Below, in pieces: positions 9,201-17,603 of a stretch of 64,000 nt of DNA. Under the pieces are notes generated by a model, which worked only from the letters and a program-made list of their open reading frames with translations, ran no database searches and was not told the DNA's origin. Both the position numbers and the translations under genes were made by a program. Source of the DNA: DSXH01 sp037446915 (GTDB lineage: Bacteria > Bacteroidota > Ignavibacteria > Ignavibacteriales > Melioribacteraceae); the NCBI GenBank assembly GCA_037446915.1, contig JBBIHP010000004.1:1-64000 (forward strand), written 5' to 3'. Position 1 is the stretch's first letter, and each line of letters begins with the position of its first letter.

Positions 9201-10613
9201 ACCGCATCTATAAAGGAATGCATCTGCTTTTGTAGAAATATTGATCACTTCATTAACTGCTTTTAAGATGTTTTGAGGATCGCGTAAATCGGTAAAAGGA
9301 AATAGTTCAGTAAAACTCCTTTCATTTAAGAATATAATTAGTGCCCTGGTAGAATCGAGAACGCCGCCTTCTACAAAAGAATTGGTTGTTTGACCCTTAT
9401 GAATTCTTGTAATGCATGTACGCTTATCAATATAGAAAGAGACAAATCGTGAGGAAATTCTTAACCACATATCAAAATCCTGTCCCTGTCTAAGCGACTC
9501 GTTAAATAATCCAACTTCTTTAAAGACAGAGCGATTAACCGCAATAGCATTGCCATGAATATAGTTTGCCCAGAAGAAACGTGTAACTTGAAATTCAGTT
9601 GGAGGAATTTGAAGCCATAGCGGGGGAGCTATTTTCTGTTGCGTTTCCTCGAGTAGCAGGTACCAGTGGCTGTGAAAAAATTTATTTTCCGGGTAATCAT
9701 TTATTGCATTGAAATGAGTTTGAAGCTTGTCCGGTTCAAATAGATCATCCGAAGAGAGCCAGCATATCCATTCACCCCGGGCGTTATTAATTCCAACATT
9801 TAAAGCGGTTGCAACTCCGCCGTTTTGTTTGTGAAAAGTTCTAAAACGTGAATCTTTAGCAGCATATTCTTCCATTACCTCTTTAGTAAAATCTGTACTA
9901 CCATCATTTACAATAATGGCTTCCCAAATAGGAAAGCTTTGATTCAAAAGTGAATCGAGAGCTTTGCCCAGATATTCTGCTTGATTATAGGTTGGAACAA
10001 CTACTGAAAAAATTGGATCGAAAGAATGATTAGATTTAGGTGAATTATATATAGCAAAAAAAGCTCCTTTTGGATTCTCATATTCTTTTCCTTCATTATC
10101 ATGTGTATGAAAATCTTCGCATACAAAGAATTGCCACCCGGTTCCAAAATCTTCTGGAAGCCAGCCAGATTTATGTTCTTGCCATTTACCTCCGTCCAGT
10201 CCCCAGGCATCTTTTTCCGTTTCGTGGTTCTGCTCAATAAATCCTAAAGGAGTAAATACAATTATCTGTTTTGTAACCAGCTCTTCTGTTTTTTTTAAAA
10301 GTTCAATTGCTCTGTTCTTATCAACATGTTCAATAACATCAAGAAGGAAGATGGTTTCAATTGAATTATTGGGCAAGGCTGATAATGCTTTTTCCCAATC
10401 AAGATTTATATAAGAATAATTATTGTTAGATGTGTTTTTTTCTTCTATATAATCCAGATATTGTTTGTGCGGATCTATACATAAATGGTACTTTGGACTA
10501 ATGAAATCCTGTGGTCTAATGCCGCAACCAATATCACCTACTATATTTGCTTCGAGAATATTTTCTCTAACTTTTTCGAAAAGTTGATCTCTATTTATTT
10601 TTTGAATTTGCAT
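6213..10613 (-). CDS. Giant multidomain methyltransferase/glycosyltransferase
   Basis: A 1466-residue cytoplasmic protein with at least five modules. Residues 22-125 are a class I SAM methyltransferase (VGDIGCGIRP, FLLDVIEHVDK). Residues 203-400 are a GT2 domain (IIVNDGSTD, WLSSDD). A four-Cys zinc ribbon follows (C624, C627, C650, C653). Residues 688-1035 are a GT4/GT-B domain (GGTK near 701, IPNGID near 833, EGFSLPLVE with the E-x7-E pair near 942-950). Residues 1066-1280 are a second GT2 domain (VDNASSDG, SNNDI). TPR-like helices occupy 1344-1450. Such fusions build a whole glycan on one polypeptide. Being in the block before fliC, it probably assembles a flagellin glycan. The sugars added cannot be read from sequence. 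Confidence 0.85.
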   Translation of the reverse strand: MQIQKINRDQLFEKVRENILEANIVGDIGCGIRPQDFISPKYHLCIDPHKQYLDYIEEKNTSNNNYSYINLDWEKALSALPNNSIETIFLLDVIEHVDKNRAIELLKKTEELVTKQIIVFTPLGFIEQNHETEKDAWGLDGGKWQEHKSGWLPEDFGTGWQFFVCEDFHTHDNEGKEYENPKGAFFAIYNSPKSNHSFDPIFSVVVPTYNQAEYLGKALDSLLNQSFPIWEAIIVNDGSTDFTKEVMEEYAAKDSRFRTFHKQNGGVATALNVGINNARGEWICWLSSDDLFEPDKLQTHFNAINDYPENKFFHSHWYLLLEETQQKIAPPLWLQIPPTEFQVTRFFWANYIHGNAIAVNRSVFKEVGLFNESLRQGQDFDMWLRISSRFVSFYIDKRTCITRIHKGQTTNSFVEGGVLDSTRALIIFLNERSFTELFPFTDLRDPQNILKAVNEVINISTKADAFLYRCGFTTALVEKTMDWFTNEIPKPVSEKLFPFIKNIINDYLDKPLPVETKNVLKLFLNKKNLVYKPHNFISDTKDYVQYLIKHGDQRQARAIETYLLKITSSTNKIDSTGESYSPILLGYPENDLFEKINPENIRYWTLEPGSMITNSIKHSIKLVCKKCNNTFNFHFENEMGKDPTVQNLICPECKCGYRFDDENFDMDFVTYHSKKVVKEENSNADSSKVAFFIRDASVISGGTKILFKYIDWLIKLGSNVTIYSYTKKPDWVNARLKFIQIQSELEIKTNYKLLFVFSIFDIPLVLNRIPISKVVHICQGYEGYHFGRDYDEMRSDKHILTKLHAIPVKNISVSSHLVELFKSKFGRESEYIPNGIDHRIFSFADFNNRKKSILFVGNPFHPLKGFSFLAMAVKRIQQSPFRIDELKLNIVMGYNPDNKVEVVKQLTEELDCEVDIKVKLESRKVAELMQNSSVVVCTSWYEGFSLPLVEGMACGTPVITTYNLGAQSFCRNDINSFNVDYGDIDSLAQNIIDIIYQTNDLRKLIANAYRTSLQYSEYKSVIQFINAMENLLHKEFDQQNKKLLADEYNYGELESINSTIDNVTPEVSIVIPVYNQLDFTKQCLDSLANTVNQKIELIMVDNASSDGTFEYLSTFNNSKINLVLIRNNENLGFPKAVNQGIEETTGQYVLISNNDIIFNGNWLERMIEVAESDGKIGLVGPISNEVSGLQHDENAVYSSIEEMKEYAESVNAKNKNQILNFPRLAFLCTLIKREVINKIGGLDERFSLCNYEDDDYCLRAQLAGYKAVIAKDVFIHHFGSKSFKADGNEAYRKRLETNREIFSNKWGGTPEDIWLKNKTVNPRQYIFPINKNSFVKYFERTKVHIADNELELAEKSIYEAVQNYNDTNSIITYTELLNLAGNISLANNNLENAAQYFETELTEDSNSSSACLGLGQVLMLSDQPEQAKVMLEWAIRYDSKNEFAAKFLAEVNSKLGHCVDHMSVVE

Positions 10614-10636
10614 GTGGTTATTTATTTGGTTATAAA

Positions 10637-12277
10637 TTATTTTCTTTCAAGCAAAACCAGCATTCTATTAAGAGGATCCGTACCTGATGGATTGGTAGAT
10701 ATAATGTTAAAATATTTTCCCATCTCTGCTTTAAATCTCTTAAATGAATAATTATTTATTAGTTGTTCATTTTTCCAATTTGCATTGAGATTAGACTGTT
10801 GCTTTAAAAAATATCCTTCAAAAGTGGCTTCTATAATACATTTACCTGAGGATATTTTTGCAAGTTCTTCTGCAACTTTCCAGGAATAATCAACATACAT
10901 ATACTGGAATACATTTCCCATCCAGATTAAATCATACTTATCTTTTTTTTCAAAGTCTTTGAAAGTGCCAGTAAAGAGTTCAATATTTTTGGCATTCCTG
11001 AAAGATGCCACACTTCTAACAATTTCATTAGCTTTTGAATCAGGTTCTATCCCAGTACATTTTTCTGCTCTAAAAGAATGAAATAGAAGCATATATCCTA
11101 ACGAACTTCCTATTGATAAAAAATTACTACATTTATCAAATAATTCCGGAGTGTATTTAATAAAGTATTCAACACGTGTTTCAAGACTACCATTCGGTTT
11201 AAGTGTTATTATATCATATGCATAGTTAGAAGGATATGAATAATTATCAATTTCTTTCTGAAGCGTTCTATAATAATCTGTTTTTTCTTTAGTGGGTAGA
11301 ATTAATAAACTGTTTCTTAAGGAAAAAGTATTCCTTTTTGAATCATTTTCAAGACTTCTAAAAACATCATAGTAGTTTGCTTTGTAAATTTCATTTTCCG
11401 GTTCTAGTTCCAAGGCACATTCCATCAATGACAATGTTTTTAAATTTTCATCATTATTCCAGGAAAGAGCAGCTAAGTTATTATATGCTGCCGCACAATT
11501 AGGTTGAAATTCCAGTGCTTTATAAAATTTGTTTAATGCTTCTTCAGAATTATTTTCTTCAATCAATACTCTTTCACCTTCTTCAATCAATTTTGCAGCT
11601 ATCGGGTTGTAGGGCATCGATCCAAAAAAGTTTATTTTTTTGGTATTTATATCAGAAGCTAATTCATCTATTCCAGAAGAAATTGATGGGCACCAGGTTT
11701 TAATTCCTTCCAATCGCGAAAGAAACCATTTTATATTGAAATAGGTTACTTCATTCCACTTAAGCATATAATCCAAATCGAGCATTTTAACCTTATCGCC
11801 ATTTGTGACAAAATTTGCCAAGCCACAATCAACCGGAATTACGTTTTGTTCAATAATATTTTTCAGAATTGAATGAATTTGAGCGGCAAGTTGTGAACGA
11901 TACTTTTCTTCAGCATTTTCGACATCGTAATAATTACTTAAATCCTCCATTAGAACTTCGAATTTTTCTCCACAATCACTAATTCGAAAATCATAAACAT
12001 CTACAAGCCCTTCTTTAGACATGAGGGTTCTATAATTTTGATATGATTTAAGAACATAATTAAAATCCATGTTAGGATTTTTATAAATCACTTTTATAAT
12101 GTAATCTTTACAGTTGATTTTACACTTGTAAATTTTGCTTGTGGAAAATTCTTTTAAAAGCTCTTTACTGGTGATATTATTAAAAGTAATTCCGACCTCA
12201 ACTTGACTATAGTTATAATCGCTTTCAGAGGACTGTGACACTAAATTTTCTATTATCTGTTCATCTTTAATTCGCAT
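10637..12277 (-). CDS. Kinase-like, TPR and methyltransferase fusion protein
   Basis: About 546 residues with three parts. Residues 45-200 resemble a protein-kinase/aminoglycoside-phosphotransferase fold: a lysine in DYIIKVIYKN, VLMEDLSNYY at the hinge, VDCGLANFV at the catalytic loop, and KMLDLDYML at the metal-binding DxD position. Residues 228-300 are TPR-like (ALNKFYKALEFQPNCAAAYN). Residues 375-480 are a SAM methyltransferase (NFLSIGSSLGYMLLF, CTGIEPDS, DLIWMGNVFQ). It is probably a glycan or sugar phosphotransferase plus methyltransferase in the flagellin glycosylation operon. The kinase part is a fold guess from motifs. The ATG overlaps the upstream stop as TGATG. Confidence 0.65.
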   Translation of the reverse strand: MRIKDEQIIENLVSQSSESDYNYSQVEVGITFNNITSKELLKEFSTSKIYKCKINCKDYIIKVIYKNPNMDFNYVLKSYQNYRTLMSKEGLVDVYDFRISDCGEKFEVLMEDLSNYYDVENAEEKYRSQLAAQIHSILKNIIEQNVIPVDCGLANFVTNGDKVKMLDLDYMLKWNEVTYFNIKWFLSRLEGIKTWCPSISSGIDELASDINTKKINFFGSMPYNPIAAKLIEEGERVLIEENNSEEALNKFYKALEFQPNCAAAYNNLAALSWNNDENLKTLSLMECALELEPENEIYKANYYDVFRSLENDSKRNTFSLRNSLLILPTKEKTDYYRTLQKEIDNYSYPSNYAYDIITLKPNGSLETRVEYFIKYTPELFDKCSNFLSIGSSLGYMLLFHSFRAEKCTGIEPDSKANEIVRSVASFRNAKNIELFTGTFKDFEKKDKYDLIWMGNVFQYMYVDYSWKVAEELAKISSGKCIIEATFEGYFLKQQSNLNANWKNEQLINNYSFKRFKAEMGKYFNIISTNPSGTDPLNRMLVLLERK

Positions 12278-13131
12278 CAAAATCCAACGACTAATTGTTC
12301 TTCCAAATCAAGCGGGGTATTTAACAAAGAAAAAAATTCCTGCATCTCGGTTACCTGCTGTTCAAGCGTTTTAACTGCAACTGTTTTTGTAAGATCGTAA
12401 ATACTTGCCAGACTTCTATCAACTTTTTCTTTTGCTTCAACAGGATTTATATTAAGTGAAAGTGAATATGCTCTATTGAATATTTGAAGCAGTTCGTATT
12501 TGTTTACAGTGTTAGGTGAATGAATATGAAACAGTCCTTTCTCAAACAAATCCTGTCTTAGTATAGTCTCAATTATTTCTGCAAGGTAAAGTGTTGTAAC
12601 ACCATTCCATAAATGATTTGTAAAACCGTTTACTTCTTTTCCGGCTTCATTTTTAGCCCACTCCAGTAATGATCTGCTCTTTCCATTTTCTTCCCCGATA
12701 ATGGAAGTACGTAGAGTCATACATTCTTTATTTTCACCAGCGTTTTTACTTAAACCGTACAAATCATCTGCATCGAAATATTCTTCTTCTGAATATTTTC
12801 CTTTTTTTCCTGTATAAACACAGTCGGTTGTTATGTGAAAGCATTTAATTCCTTTGCTGTTACAAAGCTTGGCCAGATTTCGTGGAAAGAGTGAATTAAT
12901 TTTTAGAACATTTTCAATAGTATTGTTAGCAATTGTTGGTTTTATTACACCGGCACAATTAATAACAACACCCACTTCATCCAAAAATAATTCAAGTTTT
13001 TTCATCTGGTCATTTGCAATATCAAATTCTTTACGTGTTATTTCTACTACGTCATAATCATTTGTTTTGAAATAGGAACTAACTGCATAACCGAGCATTC
13101 CGTTTGAACCGATTACCATTATTTTTTCCAT
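12277..13131 (-). CDS. RmlD-like sugar-nucleotide reductase (extended SDR)
   Basis: A 284-residue NAD(P)-binding Rossmann protein. It begins MEKIMVIGSNGMLGYAVSSY with the GxxGxxG nucleotide motif and has the catalytic pair in YGLSK preceded by HITTDCVYTG. It resembles dTDP-4-dehydrorhamnose reductase (RmlD) and the FnlB/WbjC type reductases that make deoxy-amino sugars. The start at 13131 follows the previous gene's stop by 3 bases; a longer reading frame would overlap it. With the adjacent cupin epimerase, NAD-dependent epimerase and 2-epimerase it forms a four-gene sugar-nucleotide pathway. The exact sugar is not determined. Confidence 0.82.
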   Translation of the reverse strand: MEKIMVIGSNGMLGYAVSSYFKTNDYDVVEITRKEFDIANDQMKKLELFLDEVGVVINCAGVIKPTIANNTIENVLKINSLFPRNLAKLCNSKGIKCFHITTDCVYTGKKGKYSEEEYFDADDLYGLSKNAGENKECMTLRTSIIGEENGKSRSLLEWAKNEAGKEVNGFTNHLWNGVTTLYLAEIIETILRQDLFEKGLFHIHSPNTVNKYELLQIFNRAYSLSLNINPVEAKEKVDRSLASIYDLTKTVAVKTLEQQVTEMQEFFSLLNTPLDLEEQLVVGF

Positions 13132-13133
13132 TA

Positions 13134-13601
13134 TTACCTCTCCTCTATTTTCCAGCAGTCCCAATAATGAGCATCGAACCTTATATCATCATTAAGACTC
13201 TCTTTTAATTCTGATGTTGAAAAGAAAATTATTTTTGCATCATCTGTCAGGGACATAAATCCGTTTGCATAACCAGCCGGAATAAATAAAACAGAAGGAT
13301 TTTTTTCGCTTAGCACAAAACGATTTACTTTTAATTCTTTCGAAGGGTTCTCCCAGTCATCAATCTCAACCGCACCTATTATAGCTGAACCTTTAACAAC
13401 CATTACATACTTAGATTCGTATTTGTGAGCATGCCATGCGCGTACAAATCCCTGTTTATGATTTTCGACAGTATAGAATCTTTTCACACCATCGAAATTG
13501 AAATCATTCACAAATCCAACTGTCCCCCTGTCATCAACTGCAAGACCACCTTTTAACAATTGAGGAACTTCGGTTTTAATTTCTATTGCTGCCTGATACA
13601 T
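13134..13601 (-). CDS. RmlC-like cupin sugar epimerase/isomerase
   Basis: A 155-residue single-domain cupin. Visible features are WHAHKYESKYVMVVKGSA with the conserved His and Lys, the WENPSKE turn, and VLFIPAGYANGFMSL, typical of dTDP-4-dehydrorhamnose 3,5-epimerase and related dTDP-sugar isomerases. It is shorter than classical RmlC (about 180), closer to the sugar 3,4-ketoisomerase/WxcM-like group, so 3,5-epimerase versus ketoisomerase is open. Its ATG overlaps the stop of the upstream epimerase gene, indicating coupled expression. Confidence 0.78.
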   Translation of the reverse strand: MYQAAIEIKTEVPQLLKGGLAVDDRGTVGFVNDFNFDGVKRFYTVENHKQGFVRAWHAHKYESKYVMVVKGSAIIGAVEIDDWENPSKELKVNRFVLSEKNPSVLFIPAGYANGFMSLTDDAKIIFFSTSELKESLNDDIRFDAHYWDCWKIEER

Positions 13602-14575
13602 TATGCTGCCTCCACTTCTTCAAATACTTTCAACAATAATTCTTCGTAATGATCTTTTAAGTAAGCTTGATTAGAATATCGGGGACTCTTTAAGTCTTTT
13701 ATCCGTTTGGTTTCAACCAGATATTTTAATTCCTCAATTCCTTCATCCACGGAGTGAATTGATCTGAAACCAAAAACTTCTTCAGCTTTCTTGGCAGATA
13801 CTCTATAGTTACGTGTATCCTGGAAAGGCATATCGGTTGTTTCAATTACAAGATCCGGGAAATGCATTCTAACCTGGTAAGCAAGATCACTAATTCTAAC
13901 ATTTTGCCGGGCAAGGTTATAAATTCCTTTATGTTCTGTTTCAAGATTCATCAATACTGCTCTTGCTACGTCTTTAACGTGAAGAAGCGGTCGAAACTGA
14001 TCGCCGCCGAAAACACTAATTGAACCTTCTATGTATGCACGTACTGTCAATATGTTTACAACAAGATCCAACCTTATACGCGAGTAGAGATCGCCAACAC
14101 CGAATAGTGTTCCTAAACGAAATATGATTGCATTTTTATGTTTCAAAAATTTTTCAGCATTTAATTTTGTCTCAGCATAGATTGATAACGGTTTTGTTGG
14201 CAAAGACTCATTTAATTCCTTATCCTGTGCACCGTAAACCGAACATGTGGACATGAATACAATTCTTCCATTATAATTATCAGCAAGCCATGCAACAGCA
14301 TCCTGATTTATAGATTTTGTTAAGTCCGGATTTAACTGGCATGCACCATCACCAACAATAGCAGCGAGCCAGACAACTGCATCTGCCCATTTTAAGTGCT
14401 GAAGTAATTTATCGTGGTCTCGAACATCTCCGTGAACAAAATCGACCGGCTTTCTGAATGAATCTTCATATAAGAGTGCATCGTAAACACGAACATTATA
14501 ATTTGATTGCTGGATCAAATCTGTAATTGCACCACCGACATAACCGGCACCACCAACAATTAATATGTTTTTCAT
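13601..14575 (-). CDS. NAD-dependent sugar-nucleotide epimerase/dehydratase
   Basis: A 324-residue extended short-chain dehydrogenase. The N-terminal MKNILIVGGAGYVGGAITDL carries the NAD-binding GGxGYVG. STCSVYGAQ and YAETK give the catalytic Ser and Tyr-x3-Lys. A C-terminal substrate domain follows. The family makes 4-keto, 4-epi or 4,6-dehydrated sugars from UDP- or dTDP-hexoses. It abuts the 2-epimerase gene (1 base gap). Its place beside RmlC- and RmlD-like genes suggests it supplies the keto-sugar intermediate, but which dehydratase or epimerase reaction it does cannot be fixed by eye. Confidence 0.82.
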   Translation of the reverse strand: MKNILIVGGAGYVGGAITDLIQQSNYNVRVYDALLYEDSFRKPVDFVHGDVRDHDKLLQHLKWADAVVWLAAIVGDGACQLNPDLTKSINQDAVAWLADNYNGRIVFMSTCSVYGAQDKELNESLPTKPLSIYAETKLNAEKFLKHKNAIIFRLGTLFGVGDLYSRIRLDLVVNILTVRAYIEGSISVFGGDQFRPLLHVKDVARAVLMNLETEHKGIYNLARQNVRISDLAYQVRMHFPDLVIETTDMPFQDTRNYRVSAKKAEEVFGFRSIHSVDEGIEELKYLVETKRIKDLKSPRYSNQAYLKDHYEELLLKVFEEVEAA

Positions 14576-15646
14576 TTATAGTTTCCTTTTAAGAATGTTT
14601 ATAATCTTTTCTGATGTCTTTCCATCACCAAGCCACTTCAATTGTTTCTTTGAAACCGAATAATTCTCGAAAAATGAAATTGTCTCTTTAACCATTTTAT
14701 TTATCGGTCTCGTTTCACCTACTAAAATGCTATTTCCATTTTCAATTGATTCCGGACGTTCTGTTTTCAAACGGGGGACTGCAACGGGTACTCCCAGTAG
14801 AGGACATTCTTCCTGGCTCGTACCTGAATCGGATACTATTCCATATGCGTTATACTGCAAGTTCAGATAATCGAGAAATCCATAAGGACCAATAAGTTTA
14901 ATATTTTTCTTACCGGCTAAAAGATTATTCTGTTCTATCATCTTAGCGGCACGATTAAATTTTACAAGCTTAATTTCGAGACCTGTCTTTTTGCTCAGCT
15001 CATTTAAGTATGTAAGTATATGATTAAGTTTACCAACACTTTTCAGGTTTTCGCTTCGATGGATATCGGCAAGAATGAAATTCTTACTTCGAGAACCGGA
15101 AGGCATGTATTGTTTAACAATTTCAACAATGGTATTGCCCACAACAAAAATCTGATCACTGTTTTTATTCTCATTAACCAAGCGTTCTTTATACAATGGC
15201 GTGTAAACAAAAACCAGGTCGGATACATAATCGCAAATAACACGGTTAACTTCTTCGGGCATGCGTCTATCGTAAGATCGCATACCGCCTTCGATATGTC
15301 CGATTTTATACCCTTCCTTAAAAAGCGGTGCACTTACAAGGACCGAATTAGAATCTCCTAAAAAGAGAATTATTGATGGTTCAATCTTTTTTTGCTTGAG
15401 AAGATAAATTGCTTCCCTGGATAAATAGGAAAGTTGTTCATAGTGATTCGAACTATTTTTACCTGTAGCAAGTGTAAAATCCGGTTTACGGATTTTAAGC
15501 TGGTTGAAAAAGATTTTGCTTAGTTCGTCGTCATAGTGCTGTCCGGTATGAATCATAATATGTTCGAAATTCTGATCTAACTTTTCGAACACTTTACTCA
15601 TTCTAATAAAATCAGGTCTTATACCGGTAATAGTAACTATCTTCAT
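14576..15646 (-). CDS. UDP-N-acetylglucosamine 2-epimerase-like protein
   Basis: 356 residues of the non-hydrolysing WecB/FnlC type. Motifs: MKIVTITGIRPDFIRMSKV, MIHTGQHYDDEL, EGGMRSYDRRMPEEVNR, and SDSGTSQEECPLLGVPVAV followed by KTERPES. These enzymes invert C2 of UDP-GlcNAc or of related UDP-amino sugars. FnlC/WbjD is the last step to UDP-L-FucNAc, and with neighbouring SDR and RmlD-like genes such a route is possible here. It is the first gene of the glycosylation operon, with a composite promoter region upstream (15674-15687 and 15746-15761). Confidence 0.83.
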   Translation of the reverse strand: MKIVTITGIRPDFIRMSKVFEKLDQNFEHIMIHTGQHYDDELSKIFFNQLKIRKPDFTLATGKNSSNHYEQLSYLSREAIYLLKQKKIEPSIILFLGDSNSVLVSAPLFKEGYKIGHIEGGMRSYDRRMPEEVNRVICDYVSDLVFVYTPLYKERLVNENKNSDQIFVVGNTIVEIVKQYMPSGSRSKNFILADIHRSENLKSVGKLNHILTYLNELSKKTGLEIKLVKFNRAAKMIEQNNLLAGKKNIKLIGPYGFLDYLNLQYNAYGIVSDSGTSQEECPLLGVPVAVPRLKTERPESIENGNSILVGETRPINKMVKETISFFENYSVSKKQLKWLGDGKTSEKIINILKRKL

Positions 15647-15673
15647 AAATACCTATAATTTCCGGTTATAGGA

Positions 15674-15687
15674 CAAAATTTATACCA
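15674..15687 (-). promoter_or_regulatory. Sigma-54-like -24/-12 element of the glycosylation operon
   Basis: On the minus strand this reads TGGTAT, 5 bases, TTGT. The same TGGYAT-N5-TTG pattern precedes flgB, fliL and the fliA operon. It resembles the sigma-54 consensus TGGCAC-N5-TTGC but lacks the final C. It lies 28 bases from the start codon at 15646. Confidence 0.45.
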
Positions 15688-15745
15688 CTTAAATTGTAGG
15701 ATTTTGTTCTGTTTTAACAAGAAAGAATGTGGATAGTTAAATTAT

Positions 15746-15761
15746 TGGCTAATATTACGCA
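15746..15761. promoter_or_regulatory. Dyad motif TGGCTAATATTACGCA, putative activator site
   Basis: An imperfect palindrome of the TGGCTA-N4-TNNGCA type. Near-identical copies lie upstream of flgB (59477-59492), fliL (46964-46979) and the fliA operon (37742-37757). Here it is 59 bases from the TGGTAT element. It may be a dimeric regulator or enhancer site. Confidence 0.5.
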
Positions 15762-15767
15762 GTGCGT

Positions 15768-17603
15768 TTAGTCTAATAGAGGGGTAACCAAATCTTCGAA
15801 TGCTTTAATTTTTTCTGATGCTTCTGTGCTTAGTTTTTCTTGTTCAAAATCCCGTTGTTCTGATATGTCTTTAAGATTCTTTCTGTATTGAACAAGGTTG
15901 TTATTGTAATTTTCCAGAGTAACCTTTTCCTTGTGCTCGGAGTAAACCCTTGCATCATTTAGGGCATCTGCTTTTTGTTTTTTATAATAATTAATCTTTC
16001 TTACCAGTTTTTGTTTCTGATCGGCTTTCTCAATTAATACCATTGCACTTATAATTAAGGAAATAAGAGTGCCAACAAAAAAGCTTATTAGACCCCATTT
16101 AATACCCGTTGAAATTAATCCGGAGAAAAAACCACCTAACACAGATGATTCCTCGAAAGACGAACCTGAATGTCCCGCAAAGGCCCCAATTATCATTACA
16201 ATAAAAGCAATTATAAAATTATTACTCATATTAACTGAAAAAGATCTTTGCGGATTATACTTTTCCAAAAACGGAATATTCTCTATTCTTTCTTCAATTA
16301 ATTTTATTTGTGTATTAAAATTCTCTTCTATGCTTTCAAGATTCTTAGCAAGATTCTCCTTAGAACGCAACTTAAAATTTTCTATTTCATTCAAAGTATA
16401 TTTTTCTGAATTAAGATTTTCTGTTAATAGCCTTTCATAATTACTTAATTTTTCAATAATCTCATTATTTAGATTCTCTTTAAGCTGGCCAATTAGTCCC
16501 TGTATTATTTCATTAAATTTATTTTCAAACTCGGTGTTCATTCCTGATATAAAAATATTCTTTGAGTCGCTATACAATTGAGAAATTTTTTCAAGCATAA
16601 CAATACTGTTAGAATTTTCTACAGTTAAGTATTCCTTAATATTTTTTTTCTTCAATTCTTCAATTTTCTTCCGGATATTTTCTAATGAATTTCCGTCAGC
16701 AAAACAATGCTGGTGCACAATTTTTTCGATTATATCCGAAACCTGGTAGAAATCCATTTCGGAAAAAATATTTTGGAAAAAACCTGTCTTAAGAAAAAAA
16801 TTAAACATTCCAAGATTATTTATCTTTAACGCTAATACAAGTCGGCTGAAATCATAAGCTATTATTTCGTTTAAGTAATATTCAGCGCTATTTGTATTTC
16901 CTGTTAAAACCTCGATAAGAGAACAATATAGTTTGGCGGTAATACCTATTTTTTTTAACTCTAACGCTTGTTTGAAAAAAGTGCCGGCGGTCTCGGGCGC
17001 ATTATCCCTTAGATGAGCAAACCCGATATATAATGTTAGAATATATAAAAGTTCGTTTTTGATGTTATCTGACAATCGTGATGATTGTATAAGTTCCCGT
17101 GCTGTTTCAAAAAACAACAGAACCTTGTTGATGTTGTAATTGCCGGGTTTTGATAAGAGGATTATTCCATTAATAATATGCTTAAAGAAATTCTGTTTAT
17201 AGACATCACGTTCGATCAAATTAATAGTATTATTTGCATAATACTCTTTTTCATTTTTTAGTTTTGTTGTTGCCCACTTTGTAAAATTTTCTTTAATAGC
17301 TTTATAGACCTCTACATTTTTAGCCCGTAAAAAATTTGACTTCATGTAATCTTCAATTTGAAGCAGCAACCACGAGTCATAGGTCCAAAAAGCAGCAGCA
17401 TTAGCCCGTGGAATAAATATCTCTTTGTATTCTTCAGGTATTTCAAAGGTGGAAAGTTTGGTGCTATCCTTTAAATACGCGAAATAATCAAATTCAATTC
17501 TTGAATTAACATCAAAGAAATCCTTACCCAGCTTTATTAAACGGGAATAATCAACTTCATTTTCCAAGTCTACAGGTTTATATTGATCTATGATGTTTAT
17601 CAT
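15768..17603 (-). CDS. Unrecognised large helical membrane protein with coiled coils
   Basis: 611 residues, not recognised. The first 300 residues are helical, with a stretch resembling TPR/SEL-type repeats (ETAGTFFKQALELKKIGITA, NSAEYYLNEIIAYDF). Residues 305-440 and 525-600 are long, highly charged coiled coils. Between them lie hydrophobic segments at about 461-476 and 488-524, which would place both coils on the same side if two helices cross the membrane. There is no signal peptide. The ATG overlaps the kinase stop as ATGA, with AAGGGAGA upstream, so it is translationally coupled to the PAS kinase gene. It is third in the sigma-28-driven module, so a late motility or envelope-linked signalling role is possible. 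Confidence 0.6.
   Translation of the reverse strand: MINIIDQYKPVDLENEVDYSRLIKLGKDFFDVNSRIEFDYFAYLKDSTKLSTFEIPEEYKEIFIPRANAAAFWTYDSWLLLQIEDYMKSNFLRAKNVEVYKAIKENFTKWATTKLKNEKEYYANNTINLIERDVYKQNFFKHIINGIILLSKPGNYNINKVLLFFETARELIQSSRLSDNIKNELLYILTLYIGFAHLRDNAPETAGTFFKQALELKKIGITAKLYCSLIEVLTGNTNSAEYYLNEIIAYDFSRLVLALKINNLGMFNFFLKTGFFQNIFSEMDFYQVSDIIEKIVHQHCFADGNSLENIRKKIEELKKKNIKEYLTVENSNSIVMLEKISQLYSDSKNIFISGMNTEFENKFNEIIQGLIGQLKENLNNEIIEKLSNYERLLTENLNSEKYTLNEIENFKLRSKENLAKNLESIEENFNTQIKLIEERIENIPFLEKYNPQRSFSVNMSNNFIIAFIVMIIGAFAGHSGSSFEESSVLGGFFSGLISTGIKWGLISFFVGTLISLIISAMVLIEKADQKQKLVRKINYYKKQKADALNDARVYSEHKEKVTLENYNNNLVQYRKNLKDISEQRDFEQEKLSTEASEKIKAFEDLVTPLLD

Noticed and set aside
10001..10237. 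Second minus-strand frame of 78 codons inside the giant glycosyltransferase gene
   Set aside because: It is out of frame with a gene that has intact domain motifs throughout, so it is a shadow.
15043..15333. 96-codon minus-strand frame inside the 2-epimerase gene
   Set aside because: It is a shadow of the epimerase, whose motifs are all intact in the main frame.
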